Positions 23,665 to 32,606 of a stretch of 64,000 bases of DNA are shown piece after piece. Source of the stretch: Zeus faber. Lineage: Eukaryota > Chordata > Actinopteri > Zeiformes > Zeidae. The stretch lies in the NCBI GenBank assembly GCA_960531495.1, contig OY482854.1, positions 8,041,259 through 8,105,258 on the forward strand. Reading direction: 5' to 3'. The position numbers and the translations under genes were made by a program. The notes under the pieces are model-generated. The model was not told the DNA's origin, did no database searches, and saw only the letters and a list, made by a program, of their open reading frames with translations. The first letter of the stretch is position 1. Each line of letters starts with the position of its first letter.

Positions 23665-25330
23665 ATGTCAAAAATGGATACTAAAATTACAAAAGTAATC
23701 ACTCCTATTGATGCAGTGCAAAAGAATAACCCCCTTATTAAAGATATTGCAAAAATATCAGGAAAATGGAGCAAGCATTTGCCTGACATTGAACAACCAT
23801 GGCCAGTTGAAGGAACTCTTAACCCGGATGTGATTAAAACAATGCAGGTGCTTGTGTCCACATATAAAGTAAATCAAAAGAAAGGCAAGAAAGAGACGCA
23901 CAGAGAAAAGACAAACAGAACTCGGCATTCTGCAGCTGTTCGTAAAGGAGGGACAGACATGGTTCGAAGCTGCAAAGGAAAAAAGAGAACCAAGTAGACA
24001 AGGAAGAAAGAAAAATTAAAAGGAAACAGAAAAATTGATGGAGAAGATTTCCGCACCCTTCTCACATACAGTATCTGTAAAGAAGCCCCCGCCTTATGAG
24101 AAGGAGGTGAAGTTCACTGATGTTTATCCCCAGCTCCCAGTGATTACACAGGAGGGCAACTATCTCTTCAAAGATGAAGATGAGGAAATAATAGAGATTG
24201 GCTCTAAAACACATCCATCAAGATGTATCCGAGCTCCAACAGTACCAAGAGAAGGAACCATTTGGGAAGCAGACAACCAGTCAGAAGTCTGGAAATAGGA
24301 GAAGAGATTGGGAGTGACTCTGACGAAGCTATTGGAGGATACAACCCCGCAGTCAGACGGATGTTGGCTAAAGCGGAGAAAAAAGGAGATCGACCATTCA
24401 GGAAAATGGCACCAGGAACGGACGACACGGATGAGGCTGAACAGGGTGAAAGCGATGAAGAATCGGAGAAAGAAGGTCCTTTCTGTTTTCAACCGTTAGC
24501 AGCCAGCACTGGGGTAGGAGATGACAGACGCATGGTTTTAAGAGAGATTGAGAGGAGTATAGACGGATGCCTCGAGGACATAAGTGACTCCACCTGTCCC
24601 GAAGCTCAACAAGCATTGGGAAAACGGTTACAAGAACTGCAAATAATGGAGAAGAAACTACAGAAGAAAAAGCCTCAAAAGCCCGACACTTTGAGGTATG
24701 GACTATGTCCAAGAAAAGGAAAGAGACCCGACAAAATGTGTCCAGTGATAATTCGAGGACAAAATTTAGAATACAAGCCTTGTCTAACATACTTGAAAAG
24801 CTACCCACTCTTCAAGATGGAGCACTTTCGTCGATCTCAAAGCTGGAAGACGTTTTGGTGGGAACACAGCCTGCCATGGGAGATATAAAGAGACTTCTGG
24901 CTAGCCTTTTTGGAGTCCGGGCTATGAAAGAGATCCTGCAGGGGGCAGGCCTTAACAGACACTTGGCAACTGCAGTCTATGATCCAGAATTGTTTGCTGC
25001 AAGTAGAGGTCAGATGTGGAGAGCATTGAAAGATGCATTTCCAACAAACGTACACCCAGACAAAATCTTTATCGAGGCAAAGGGCCCACAGGAAAATCCA
25101 AGAGCTTATGTGTCAAGAACTCATCAAGTGATCCAGATTTGAATCAAACGGAGAAATCAATTCTTTGAGCTAAAATACAGAAGGGGCTGCCTTTACAAGT
25201 GAGGAGCAAATTGGCAGAAGTGGTTGGTCTTGGAAGCAGCACGAAAGGTGTTTAAACCGACCACATAGCGCAGAGAGACTCTAAGAAAACTCAACCAAAT
25301 ACAGTTGGTGGATAACAATGAGAAGGAAAA
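23665..25330 (+). pseudogene. Retroviral gag (matrix, PPPY, capsid regions), frameshifted
   Basis: Gag would build the virion core. Open pieces lie in different frames: 23665-23997 (N-terminal, matrix-like, Lys-rich end), 24035-24298, 24223-24888 and 24705-25142. The second carries KPPPYEK (24086-24097), a PPxY late-domain motif that in active retroviruses recruits Nedd4-type ligases for budding. The third is acidic (DEAEQGESDEESEKEG) and then Lys-rich. The capsid-like part is at about 24720-25142, with SKLEDVLVGTQPAMGDI and AYVSRTHQV. In-frame stops lie between 25142 and 25320. I chose 23665 as start because an ATG opens the first frame with gag-like character; a second ATG (23674) is three codons on. 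Confidence 0.75.
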
Positions 25331-25934
25331 GAAACAAGCTGTGGTTATGCAGAGCCAGTCACAGCCAAATCAATTACCACCACAACCACAGCAAGGACAG
25401 ATTCAGGTTCTACCACCTGTGGTCCCTACTGTCTCCTTTCCACAGCCAGTTTTTGACCAACCACAAACATGGAGAGAAAGAGGTCAAGGAAATTTAGGAA
25501 GAGGACGAGAAGGAAATTTCCAACAGTCTCAAGAGGCGTGTCATAATTGTGGACAACTAGGTCATTTTGCATGTGACTGCTACAGGTTCAGAGGAGGCTT
25601 CAGAAGAGGCTTCAGAGGAGGCTTCAGAGGACAACCACAGCCACCCAGGGGACCGGCGAATTCTTACAGGGGTCCAGAGCCTGGTTTCTTGCGGTACCCG
25701 GAAGACTCGAAAGGGAGGTGTCAGCTGATAGATTCAGGGCCGGAACGAGATCCAAAAATAGAGGTGAAAATAAATGATAAGCCATTGGAAGTAATGGCAG
25801 ATTGCGGAGCAGCTTTCACCTGTGTTCGGCCTGAAGGTGCTATACATCTCCCCATGTCTGACCAATTGGTACAGACAATCGGCTTTGAGGGTGTGAAACA
25901 GCTGATTCCTCTCAAAAAACCAGCTCTGCTATAG
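25305..25934 (+). pseudogene. Retroviral nucleocapsid and N-terminal protease
   Basis: This open frame of 209 codons begins with a Gln/Pro-rich region. It then has one CCHC zinc knuckle, [14 protein letters not shown], at 25539-25580, followed by an Arg/Gly-rich segment with three GFR-type repeats (about 25590-25640), which would bind RNA. The aspartic protease begins with a strand pattern ending in VMADCGAAF; the active-site box reads D-C-G-A (25800-25811), where retroviral proteases usually have D-T/S-G-A. No stop separates nucleocapsid from protease here. The frame ends at 25934, while the protease continues in another frame. Confidence 0.8.
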
Positions 25935-25959
25935 AAATCGAAAAATCACACTACCTATT

Positions 25960-26262
25960 TTGGTGTCAGAACATACGCCCATTGCACTCTTGGGAAGAGA
26001 TGCTATGTGCAAACTTAATTGTACAATACGGTGTACACCGGACAGCTGTCTGGTGGATGTGCCGCCTGATGTCTACCACCAATTATTTATGGCACCAGAG
26101 ATTGACACTTCTTTAGTATATTGGATTGGAAATCTTAGTCCAGAACTATTAGAGCCAGCCAAGATGTGGGAAAAGTTCAGTGTGGCAAATATGCCTGATG
26201 CTAAGCCCCCTGAGTATCCACATCACTGCTGGCCAATTGGATCCGGAAGAATGGTTGAATAG
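25960..26262 (+). pseudogene. Retroviral protease C terminus and pol N-terminal linker
   Basis: The frame starts in the protease C-terminal half with PIALLGRDAM (about 25978-26007), the conserved L-L-G-R-D motif of retropepsins. It then runs into a linker with VPPDVYHQLF and a Trp-rich part. A displaced frame continues at 26180. The boundary between protease and the following linker domain is not clear. Confidence 0.75.
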
Positions 26263-26576
26263 TCAACCCAAGCATGTTCAGCTGGCCTCGTGCTGCATAA
26301 TTGTGGGACCACAAGGAGCAGCTATGAAGATAAACACAAATGAGTATCTCGTGAAAGAGTACGACATTCAGAAAAGTGTGCTAAATGTGACTTTAATGGT
26401 GGCCGAAGGATTTGAGCAGAAGCATATAGGAGAAATGATGGCAGAAGCTGAGGAAGCCATTTTTTCAACAATAAAGGAAAATCTTGCTATCTGGATAAGT
26501 GAAGAACAGAAGTTCATGAAAATCATGATTTCAGCTCAAGGACAAGGACAACCACAAGTGATACAGATGACACTAC
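26262..26576 (+). pseudogene. Pro-RT linker domain of teleost-type retrovirus pol
   Basis: Part of the 26180-26674 frame is an unusual region lying between protease and the expected RT position. It reads CIIVGPQGAAMKINTNEY, then VLNVTLMVAEGFEQKHIG and EMMAEAEEAIF, and further on FMKIMISAQGQ. From general familiarity with teleost endogenous retroviruses I believe related segments recur at this position in that group, but I know no named function. It ends abruptly at about 26577, where tRNA-like repeat sequence begins and RT is missing. Confidence 0.5.
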
Positions 26577-26662
26577 AGCATGCTAGCAGGAGGAGCCTGG
26601 GATCGAACCGGCATCCTTTAGATTACTGGATGGCCAGCTCAACCTCCTGCTACGCTATGCTC
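26577..26662 (-). mobile_element. tRNA-derived SINE fragment inside pol
   Basis: Read on the minus strand, the segment contains CCGGTTCGATCCCAGGCTCC, a good B box of an internal RNA polymerase III promoter, preceded by an A-box-like GGTTGAGCTGGCC stretch. The length is close to a tRNA-like head only. It sits exactly where the RT domain should start and probably marks an insertion and deletion site. Confidence 0.6.
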
Positions 26663-26699
26663 ATGTTCATCTGATGTATGAGAAAGCATCATTGACTAT

Positions 26700-27440
26700 G
26701 TCTAGGCTAAGAGACTTCATCATAGGCTCTTAGATCTGGAAGACACCTTAGTAAGGTGTGTCACGGTAAATCCAGCTGAGAATTTGCCAACACCAGAGGA
26801 TGGAGAGCCACATGATTGTGTTCAGGAAGTAGAGAGATATGCAAAGCTCATATCAGACTTGCAAGCTTTTCCACTGCATGTGTCAGATGTGGAGGATGGG
26901 ACTGATGGGTCCTGCTATCGAATAGGAGACACATTGAGTGCTGGTTACGCAGTAGTAGACCAGGGAACTGAATTTGTTGTTGAGAAAGCATAAGTAATAC
27001 CACAACCTGCTTCTGCACAGCTTGCTGAGCTTGTAGGCCAGACTGAAGCTTTTCTACTGGCCGAAGGCAAGCGAGAAACAATATATACAGATTCTGCATA
27101 TGCACCTAATGTGAGTCATTTATTTGGATCGGTGTGGAAAAATCGAGGATTTAAGAAAACCGATGGTTCTCCGATACAGCATCATGCCCAGATAATAAAA
27201 TTGTTGCATGCAATGATGAAACCAAAGGAAATAGCTGGAGCTAAGTGTGCAGCACACAAAATGGACACATAAAGGGTCACACAAGGTAACAAAGTGGCTG
27301 ATGAGGCTGCAAAAGCAGTTACAGGAGCAAACAAAGCAGGCAAGGTTCTTCTGGTCACCCATGAAGTGGACTTGGAAGATAAAATCACGCTCAGAGATGT
27401 GATTGCGATGCAAGAAGCGGCGTCAGCCGTAGCTAAATAA
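26700..27440 (+). pseudogene. Retroviral RNase H domain with two in-frame stops
   Basis: From about 26784 to 27440 a single frame carries RNase H features. An acidic VSDVEDGTDGSC segment lies near the first catalytic Asp position. AQLAELVGQTEAF supplies the catalytic Glu, TIYTDSAYA the second Asp, and GNKVADEAAK the last Asp. Stops at 26991-26993 and 27270-27272 interrupt it. The region upstream (26700-26784) resembles the RT-RNase H tether with a frame change. The RT palm and its YxDD box are absent. Confidence 0.8.
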
Positions 27441-27499
27441 TTATGGTTGGACTGAGGGGCCACACAAGATTCTGCTGGTCTGTGGAGAAATCATGAAAG

Positions 27500-28561
27500 A
27501 TGATGGTAGCACTCCCTGACCTACTAGGTCTGATGATTCAGGAAGCACATTGGTTAGCCCATGTTGCAAGGGGGGAGGTGTGGAGAAAAATTGCGAAAGA
27601 GTATGGTTTTTGGGCACCGTACTTGCTTGAGCAAATTGATTATGTCATAGGCAGATGTACAATCTGTCTTGAAAATAATGTTTGGAGGGGTGTGATGAGT
27701 CCACCCGGTCACATCCCAACACCGACAGGTCCTATGTGTGAGCTGATTGTGGATTTTGTTGGCATGATAAGACCAATAGGAGGTAAAAGATATATGTTAG
27801 TCGTCGTGGATAGATTTTCACGGTGGCCTGAGGCATGTCCAACCAAGCGTAAAGATGCTCAGTCAGTTGCCAATTTCTTGTGTTGTGAGATCATAAGCAG
27901 GTGGGAAATCCAGATTGCATTTCCTCAGATAATGGGAAAGAATTTGTGGATAGAACAGTAAAATTAATTCTGCAAGAATTGGGAATTAAACAACGTTTAG
28001 GAGCTGTTTATCATCCGCAAAGCCAAGGTGTTTGTAAAAAAAGTAGTGGTGCGCTGAAAAATCGTATTGTTAAAATCTGTCAGCACACAGGTCTGAATTG
28101 GGTAGACGCGCTTCTGTTGTCATTAATGGTGTGTCGTTCAAGTGGGCTCCGTGACTTGCGCATGACACCCCATGAGTTGGCAACAGCTCGACGGATGCCA
28201 ACACCGTGTTTGAGCACAAGTGGAAAGGGTCCAAGTTTAGCCCTATTAGAAGACGAAATGCGAGTGTATGTTAACTATATGGCTGCACTTCATAAGAAAA
28301 TACACACATATGTCTCTGACAGGCAAACACAAGAGGAGGTGCTAGAGAGACTTTATGAGCAAAAGAGGAACGCGGTGCAACCTGGAGACAAGGTATTCGT
28401 GAAGGTGTTTAGGAGGAAGTGGTTTAATGAATGCGGCGAAGGACCATTTGAAGTTGTTCGCAAGCAGTACAGGAACTGCGGTTCAGGTTAAAGGTTCTAC
28501 ATGGTATCATATGTCGCATTGTGTTAGAGCGCCAAAAGAAGAGGCGTCACGATCACTGAGC
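27500..28561 (+). pseudogene. Retroviral integrase, frameshifted, catalytic Glu replaced by Lys
   Basis: The N-terminal zinc domain shows HWLAH (about 27547-27561) and CTICLE (about 27656-27673), giving an HHCC set. The core contains ELIVDFVG with the first Asp (about 27740-27763). After a frameshift near 27905, CISSDNGKEF follows with the second Asp (27928-27930). Exactly 35 residues later, where the DD35E family has Glu, the codon is AAA, Lys (28036-28038), within QGVCKKSSGALK. The C-terminal SH3-like part begins GDKVFVKVFRRKW (about 28387) and is frameshifted near 28465, continuing with AVQVKGSTWYHMSHC. The enzyme cannot be active. Confidence 0.85.
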
Positions 28562-28864
28562 AGAGATGTTGAAAGCTCAAGAGGGCCAATAGAAGCTGCA
28601 GACACAGCAGAAGTTCATGAGGACCTCCGAGGTCAAGACCCAGAAGAAGGGATTGACGATGATGTGCGTGTGCATGATGATGGTGAGCTCACATTTGATG
28701 ATCCCAGGGATGAATTGTCAGTCCCTGAGCAAGAAAGACACTTTGGTGACATTGATTTACAACATGTCCCAGACACAACAGAGTCTAATTCCAGAGAAAA
28801 TGAGTCGTCAAAAACTCCAGAGGGCTGTGACACCTCTCCAGGAAAGTGCACCGACCCAGTTTGA
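28562..28864 (+). pseudogene. Acidic C-terminal tail of pol overlapping the envelope-side frame
   Basis: The pol frame stays open after the integrase end through an acidic, unstructured tail (for example EGIDDDVRVHDDGELTFDD) and stops at 28862-28864. A second frame (28617-29225) overlaps it and runs into the first Ig-like domain. The Met-rich stretch this second frame shows near 28659-28700 mirrors the GAT-rich acidic codons, so it may or may not be a leader peptide. Pol-env overlap is common in retroviruses. Confidence 0.5.
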
Positions 28865-28899
28865 CCCAGGAGTCCAAGGCAAACTCAAAAAAGGGTCAA

Positions 28900-29225
28900 A
28901 CCAAAATGATACGAGGACTAGGGTTGAAGTGACTTTGGGAAAGTCAGTTCAGCTGCCATATCAGTGTACAAAAGAAAATGATGAAAAAGGGGAATTCCGA
29001 GTCCAGTGGGAAGATAACCATGGGAAGGTAATTGACTTGTCGGAAGAGTCACCACTAAAGAAGTATGTGCTGCCAAATGATCGAAGAAGGAGATGGAGGA
29101 GGACTGTAGTCTTTGTCTACGTAGACCCCAGATTAAAGATCAATGAGACTACAAGTGTTCTGATTATGATCCAAAACTCCCACCAACTGAAGAAACAAAG
29201 CAGACATCCGCCTTGTTCGGTCTGA
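28900..29225 (+). pseudogene. Ig V-like domain 1 in the envelope-side reading frame, damaged
   Basis: The frame shows a B-strand-like VTLGKSVQLPYQC with Cys, then a C-strand FRVQWEDNHGKV with the core Trp. Next comes KKYVLPNDRRRR and, directly after, a VYVDPRLKI strand. The segment that should hold the D-x-G-x-Y-x-C F strand is missing; at nucleotide level a DCSL-like word survives out of frame just before the junction (about 29101-29115). So the domain lost about 15 residues and its second disulfide Cys. KYVL-NDRR and the YxDP strand match domain 2, indicating a tandem duplication. Confidence 0.65.
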
Positions 29226-29269
29226 AAGTCACTAATGTTTCAGAGGAATTGCGGTTAACTACTGCTGCG

Positions 29270-29655
29270 CCTCAGATGATTTCAACAACTCTAATTTCTG
29301 TGAATACTGTGATTAGAACTAAATTAGGAAATATAGCTAACCTTCCATGTAAATGTAGTGAATGGAATACTGGTGGAAATGTTTCCCGAAATGGAAAAAT
29401 GCGCGTGGTGAAGACATAGTGCTAAGAGGACCTGATGTTAGCAGTGTGCCTCAACAAAAGTATGTGTTGATGAATGACAGGAGAGGGGTTAAAGTTCAAA
29501 ATGACTGTTCGCTTGTTGTTCATAATGTCTTATGGGAAGATCAAGGAGAATATACATGCACATATTTGGATCCAGAGTTTAAATATGTCCCAAGACAAAA
29601 TTATTGGGAAGCGGGATACAGAACTCATAAGATAATGCTGGTAGTAAAAGGTCTT
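29270..29655 (+). pseudogene. Ig V-like domain 2, with complete F-strand signature
   Basis: The first part (frame 29213-29419) has KLGNIANLPCKCS, a B-strand Cys. After a frameshift near 29362-29400 the next frame (29362-30114) has CFPKWKNARGEDIV with the C-strand Trp, QKYVLMNDRR, DCSLVVHNVLWEDQGEYTC and YLDPEFK. Residues Asp 29539, Gly 29545, Tyr 29551 and Cys 29557 form the D-x-G-x-Y-x-C motif diagnostic of V-set Ig folds. It lies downstream of integrase and upstream of surface-protein sequence, so it belongs to the provirus. A role in receptor binding or immune interaction is only speculation. Confidence 0.7.
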
Positions 29656-30114
29656 GTTACTAAAGAAATAAGTATGATTGCTCAAGCAATTCCAAACCAA
29701 CTAGTCACACCAAGGGTGACTATTGGGCCGAAGACATCTATTTCCTTAGCTCGGGGAATAACTAGTAGTATTCACGTATCATCGTCAGTTACCACTCTCG
29801 CAACAACATTGGCAGAAAAGGATGTTACTACAACGATGATGACAACTTCTACTTCTGTAACTCCCGGTAATCATACAAGGAAGGTTGTGAGGATGAGATC
29901 CACCACCTATAAAACAATGACGACTTCTTTGGTGTCTACAAAGTCTGTAGATAAGACGCTGACACCTATCGCTACATCGCCATTATCTGAGAAGAAGATT
30001 AATATAACTCAGAAGTCTATGGTGAAGTTGGAAATTAAGTTAAACAATAGCAAGGATAGCTCTGTGATTAGAGAGCCAATTGCTGAGGAGATTGATAGAA
30101 ATCAGGTGAATTAG
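29656..30114 (+). pseudogene. Ser/Thr-rich mucin-like stalk joined to Ig domain 2
   Basis: In the same open frame as Ig domain 2, about 150 codons are dominated by Thr and Ser, with TTLATTLAEKDVTTTMMTTS as an example and an NHT N-glycosylation site. The composition suggests an O-glycosylated stalk. The frame ends at a TAG (30112-30114). Together with the Ig-like domain the layout resembles a cell-surface receptor ectodomain, but a membrane anchor is found only at the far 3' end. Confidence 0.65.
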
Positions 30115-30203
30115 TTCAGACGACTATGTCAAATGTGGTCAATGATTTTCTTGAACCATAATGGACATCAGAAGACATTACTGATCATCCTGATGTTTTA
30201 CAT

Positions 30204-31016
30204 ATGCGAGAAACCCAGTGGAAAGCATATGGGTTTGATTCCTCGGCGCTGCAAATAACAGACCCATGGGCAAAGAGAAATCTGTGGTTCCAACAGATAA
30301 CTCACTCCGTTAGAATGACTACTAATTCAAATTGTCCGTGTGTGGTGAGAGTTCCAGCTCCGGGGACATGGCCATCAATTCTAGAGACAGTACCGGAACC
30401 TTTTACGTCTGAATGTCAAAGTAATGCATTATCGTGGCTGCTATTCAAACAACAAGCAGCAAATTAAGTATGGCTGGCTCTGTCAGTCAATCTATTAAGA
30501 CCTGGACGTAGGTGTTCCTGGTTGAGAGAATTACCATATTTAAATCTTCTTGATAAGTATGAAAATATTAGAACAATAACACCTGATGCTATGGAAGTGA
30601 CGCCTGCAAAAGGTAGAGATTGTTTTTGTTCTAATGATACTCATAAAGGAGATGTTTATGGGGTTCTCAGAATGTAAAATCTACATGATGGAATTTGAAC
30701 AAAGTACACAAAGTACGGTTGGTGAAACATATACAGTGACCTTTCATGCACCACATCATCGACAGAATAAAACTTTGAGCATAAAGAGTCAAACTTTACC
30801 GGTTAATGTGACTATAGGAACATTCAAAGATATTTGGTGGGTTTGTGGTGATAAAGCGTACTTATTTCTGCCGTCTGGATGGATTGGATGTTGCTGTATG
30901 GCACAGTTGAATCCTCCTTATGATGTTTTTGTCATCAAGAAGGGACAAAAGACAGATGAGGGTGATTCTGCAAAGACTTCCAAAAGTAGGAAGAAAAGAG
31001 AGTTGGCACAATTACG
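30204..31016 (+). pseudogene. Envelope surface subunit remnant with furin-type site
   Basis: Frame 30204-30467 has Trp-rich sequence and a CPCVVRVP motif; after the stop at 30468 the same frame continues to about 30678 with DCFCSNDTHKGD. A shifted frame (30634-31020) then carries IWWVCGDKAYLFLPSGWIGC, a Trp/Cys/Gly pattern seen just before the cleavage site in many teleost retroviral envelopes. A basic R-K-K-R furin-type site is at 30988-30999. Potential N-glycosylation sites include NKT and NVT. Frameshifts and a stop make it nonfunctional. Confidence 0.7.
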
Positions 31017-31382
31017 TTGAACCCTGATGTCTCCGACAATATGACTAATGTCAAAGGTGCGCTAAAAGTTATAAAGGATGGGTTTGGGCCATCAAAAGGA
31101 GCTGGGTGGTCAGCTAATGCTTGGCTGCAAGATAAATTCGGACCACTAGGAGCTAAAGTAGTTCAGGATCTGGGGGCTGCTCTATTATCACTGTGTGTGA
31201 TGTTTTGTTTTTGTACGGTGTTGTTGACCTTTGCTAAGGCCATGATATTGAAATGGGTAGGAGTTGTATTTCCTGGAGAAAGTGGTCAGATGCCACTATT
31301 CGGTGGTAAAGATGTCAATGAAGATGGGGAGGAAATAATGATAATGGAGGAGCTAACACTAGTAGAGAAATATCCATTCTGA
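31017..31382 (+). pseudogene. Envelope transmembrane subunit, ectodomain mostly missing
   Basis: The frame ends with one strong membrane segment, VVQDLGAALLSLCVMFCFC and the following VLLTFA (about 31158-31235), then a short acidic cytoplasmic tail ending EKYPF. Only about 45-50 residues lie between the cleavage site and the anchor, and no fusion peptide, long heptad repeat or CX6CC motif is visible. Retroviral TM ectodomains are usually well over 100 residues, so a deletion is likely. Confidence 0.65.
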
Positions 31383-32346
31383 ATACCTGGTTCCATCATA
31401 TGCTCAAGACTATTGTGAACAAGGAAATTCATGGACAAAGGGGGGAAAAGGAAAATGTTAATCATATATTGGAATAATGTTAAAGTATAATTCAAAAGTG
31501 AAATTATTATACTGTATTTGATGTTTGTGCAAGATACTGGCTGGTGATTCTTTCTTTCAGGACCAGTCAGAGGGTCGCTGTGTCCAGAGATCCTTACAGC
31601 CTGATGGACTTGAACACTCAAACATGGATATTCGAAAATGGAGGATGAAAATAGACGGCGGACCCTGAATGAGGACATTATGATCAGGAGTGTCGAGGGA
31701 AATATCATTAAAAGTGGATGGTGTTAAAAAAGCAACAGTTCAATACATATATATGTGTCTGGAATGTTTTTATACTATTGGAGTTTGTTGATTACAATGA
31801 AACCTGTTTAATTGATGAATATCCTGTACTCTACACTCGATATTTGTAGCAAGACATATTACTTTCATTTGCTATTGTTTTCTTTGAGTTGTCTGTAATA
31901 GGATGAAGTGAATACATTGGGACCTCAAGTATTGGTGATAGGCAGGGAAAGGTCCACTTGAAGGTCCGATGGGTCGACCAGCCTAACTTTGGACAAATTT
32001 TTTGATTTATTTCTGGGGTTCTAAATGTATGCATTTATATGTAACATCCTTTACGGTTTTCTAAACCCTTTGTCTTTTTCTGTTAATTGATTTGGAGTAC
32101 CACAGGTGGTTGCCTGGGGCAGAGGGACTGTGAGAGAATTTTCCTGTCTTGATTGTTTGCTGGAAAGGAAGCTGCCAGATGGGTTTTTCGCTCCCACACT
32201 CCACAAATTTGCTGTATTGCTATGACTAAGCTTGGTCAGAAAAGTATATTATAACCAGTTTTGTTTGTTATGAAGTGATTTCTATTAAGCCAATTAACAT
32301 TGTAAGTTCAATTACTCTTCTCTCTGTCAAGACTTGGTATAGTCTC
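31383..32346 (+). other. Noncoding provirus 3' region before the polypurine tract
   Basis: About 960 bases between the envelope stop and the polypurine tract hold no recognised gene. Small frames are present on both strands without family signatures. The region could have held an accessory gene or splice acceptor, but nothing supports this. Confidence 0.5.
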
Positions 32347-32359
32347 GAAGGGGGGAATA
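32347..32359 (+). promoter_or_regulatory. Polypurine tract (plus-strand primer)
   Basis: A purine run GAAGGGGGGAA lies directly in front of the TGAGG start of the 3' LTR at 32360. This is the normal position of the retroviral polypurine tract. It fixes the LTR start used for both copies. Confidence 0.8.
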
Positions 32360-32606
32360 TGAGGTGTCTGGAAGGTTTGAGGTGAATAGGTCACTGAGCT
32401 CCCAAAGCTGAGCTATAGTGCGGTAATAACATTGACGTATGTTACTTTGAAAGTTACACGGAGAAAGTCAACTTTAGAGTGTGCACATTGGAGGCCCAGC
32501 GAGGAGAGAAGCGAAAATGTTTAGATTTATGGCAAGACAGAGGCTGAGCTGACACCTACGGATTTGAACCAGATGTGGTATGTTATCTCTGTACAGCTAT
32601 TAAAAG
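32360..32606 (+). repeat. 3' LTR, U3 only
   Basis: This 247-bp block matches 20462-20708 with about 12 substitutions and no indel. The match stops exactly after ATTAAAAG, the TATA-like box; the following AAGCAGACAG is unrelated to the 5' copy. R and U5 are therefore missing and no target-site duplication can be checked. Confidence 0.9.

Larger units (their letters stand above)
20462..32606 (+). mobile_element. Endogenous retrovirus with Ig-like domains between integrase and envelope remnants
   Basis: A proviral copy of about 12.1 kb lies between two matching U3 sequences (20462-20708 and 32360-32606; 247 bp each, about 12 differences by eye). Order: 5' LTR, long leader, gag, protease, pro-RT linker, RNase H, integrase, two Ig V-like domains, Ser/Thr-rich stalk, surface and transmembrane remnants, polypurine tract, truncated 3' LTR. 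Gag-Pol signatures and the envelope Trp/Cys pattern place it with teleost endogenous retroviruses; I cannot assign a genus. Multiple frameshifts and stops, no RT, a substituted integrase catalytic residue and a shortened TM show it is defective. Confidence 0.85.

Noticed and set aside
26577-26662. A tRNA gene on the minus strand
   Set aside because: The B box is good but the acceptor and anticodon stems do not form a complete cloverleaf; it fits a tRNA-derived SINE head better.
28900-29660. Ig-like segments as exons of a host immune receptor gene
   Set aside because: They are flanked immediately by integrase and by envelope sequence within one provirus bounded by matching LTRs, with no intron-like boundaries and the same orientation.
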